From Thiodiazotropha sp037382205 (GTDB lineage: Bacteria; Pseudomonadota; Gammaproteobacteria; Chromatiales; Chromatiaceae), in assembly GCA_037382205.1 (NCBI GenBank), contig JARRQD010000314.1:1-6184 (forward strand): a DNA stretch of 6,184 nucleotides, in the 5' to 3' direction. The notes under the pieces were generated by a model. The model was given only the letters and a program-made list of their open reading frames with translations, made no database searches and was not told the origin of the DNA. This document shows positions 5,867 through 6,184 of this stretch, in pieces. The position numbers were made by a program, and so were the translations under genes. How positions within the stretch are numbered: position 1 is the first letter of the stretch; every line of letters begins with the position of its first letter.

Positions 5867-6184
5867 TTATCCATGCTTCATATTGACGACAAAGGACTCA
5901 TCAATAATACCCGAGAAAAAGTCTCGCCCTTTAGGTTTATCTGAACCACTGCATTTGAAATGCCTTCTTTTTACAAGCTTCAATGCCGCCAATTTTTCAT
6001 ACAACCATCCTGGATAGAATCTATAAATAGACGCTTCCGCAAGAAGCTCTCCGTTTTCTCTGTTTAACAAACCGCTTCTATCTCTCGACACAGTGTTAAA
6101 AAAATAAAACTCTTGCTTTCGCTCATATTGATATGGCGTCGTATATTTATCGATTGCCAGTCCAGCAATGCACATATTATCCGG
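5867..6184 (-). CDS. Unrecognised protein, C-terminal part (5' end beyond window)
   Basis: The frame is open from the right edge to TAA 5869-5867, about 105 codons. An ATG at 6175 exists, but the frame continues upstream of it (PDN-MCIAGLAIDKYTTP) and no Shine-Dalgarno sequence is visible in the nine bases available, so the true start probably lies outside. The sequence is aromatic and basic (YQYERKQEFYFFNTV, FYPGWLYEKLAALKLVKRRH) with two cysteines (MCIAG and FKCSG). No membrane segment or signal is visible in this part. It sits upstream of the RTX operon on the same strand, 13 nt before the next possible start. I cannot name a family. Confidence 0.6.
   Translation of the reverse strand, partial: PDNMCIAGLAIDKYTTPYQYERKQEFYFFNTVSRDRSGLLNRENGELLAEASIYRFYPGWLYEKLAALKLVKRRHFKCSGSDKPKGRDFFSGIIDESFVVNMKHG

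Overview
All genes in this window lie on the minus strand and read right to left, packed with overlaps or very short gaps like one operon. The dominant feature is the front three quarters of a giant RTX (nonapeptide, calcium-binding) protein that runs off the left edge. Such proteins are normally exported by type I secretion. Secreted RTX repeats, Sec signal-peptide features and roughly balanced base composition suggest a Gram-negative proteobacterium, probably a gammaproteobacterium. That assignment is inference; no ribosomal or taxonomic marker is present.

Layout in transcription order: (1) 6184-5867, the 3' end of an unrecognised gene cut by the right edge. (2) 5853-5505, a stretch with no intact long gene, but two reading frames hand over within about ten bases at 5695-5705, probably one small gene broken by a +1 frameshift. 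(3) 5521-4736, a predicted exported protein interrupted by one in-frame TGA at 5339-5341; its second half carries an exact in-frame 63-bp tandem duplication. (4) 4749-1, the RTX gene. Its first 120 or so codons lie in one frame and the remaining 1460 or so visible codons in another, so the shift must fall between 4345 and 4420. The visible RTX protein has about 440 residues of mostly helical N-terminal region, a first RTX block, an atypical 160-residue spacer, then four repeated units of RTX block plus HCBP-related (PF06594-like) domain, and the start of another RTX block.

The junctions between genes 2 and 3 (17 nt) and 3 and 4 (14 nt) both overlap, which argues for translational coupling and for a functional link between the exported protein and the RTX protein. 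One idea is a partner, chaperone or immunity role for the small proteins, but nothing in the sequence proves it. The window is otherwise notable for three reading-frame lesions and a fresh tandem duplication within 1.4 kb. This means either a decaying accessory operon or base-calling and assembly errors. I see no tRNA, rRNA, CRISPR, insertion sequence or convincing terminator, and no clear novel system beyond this disrupted operon.
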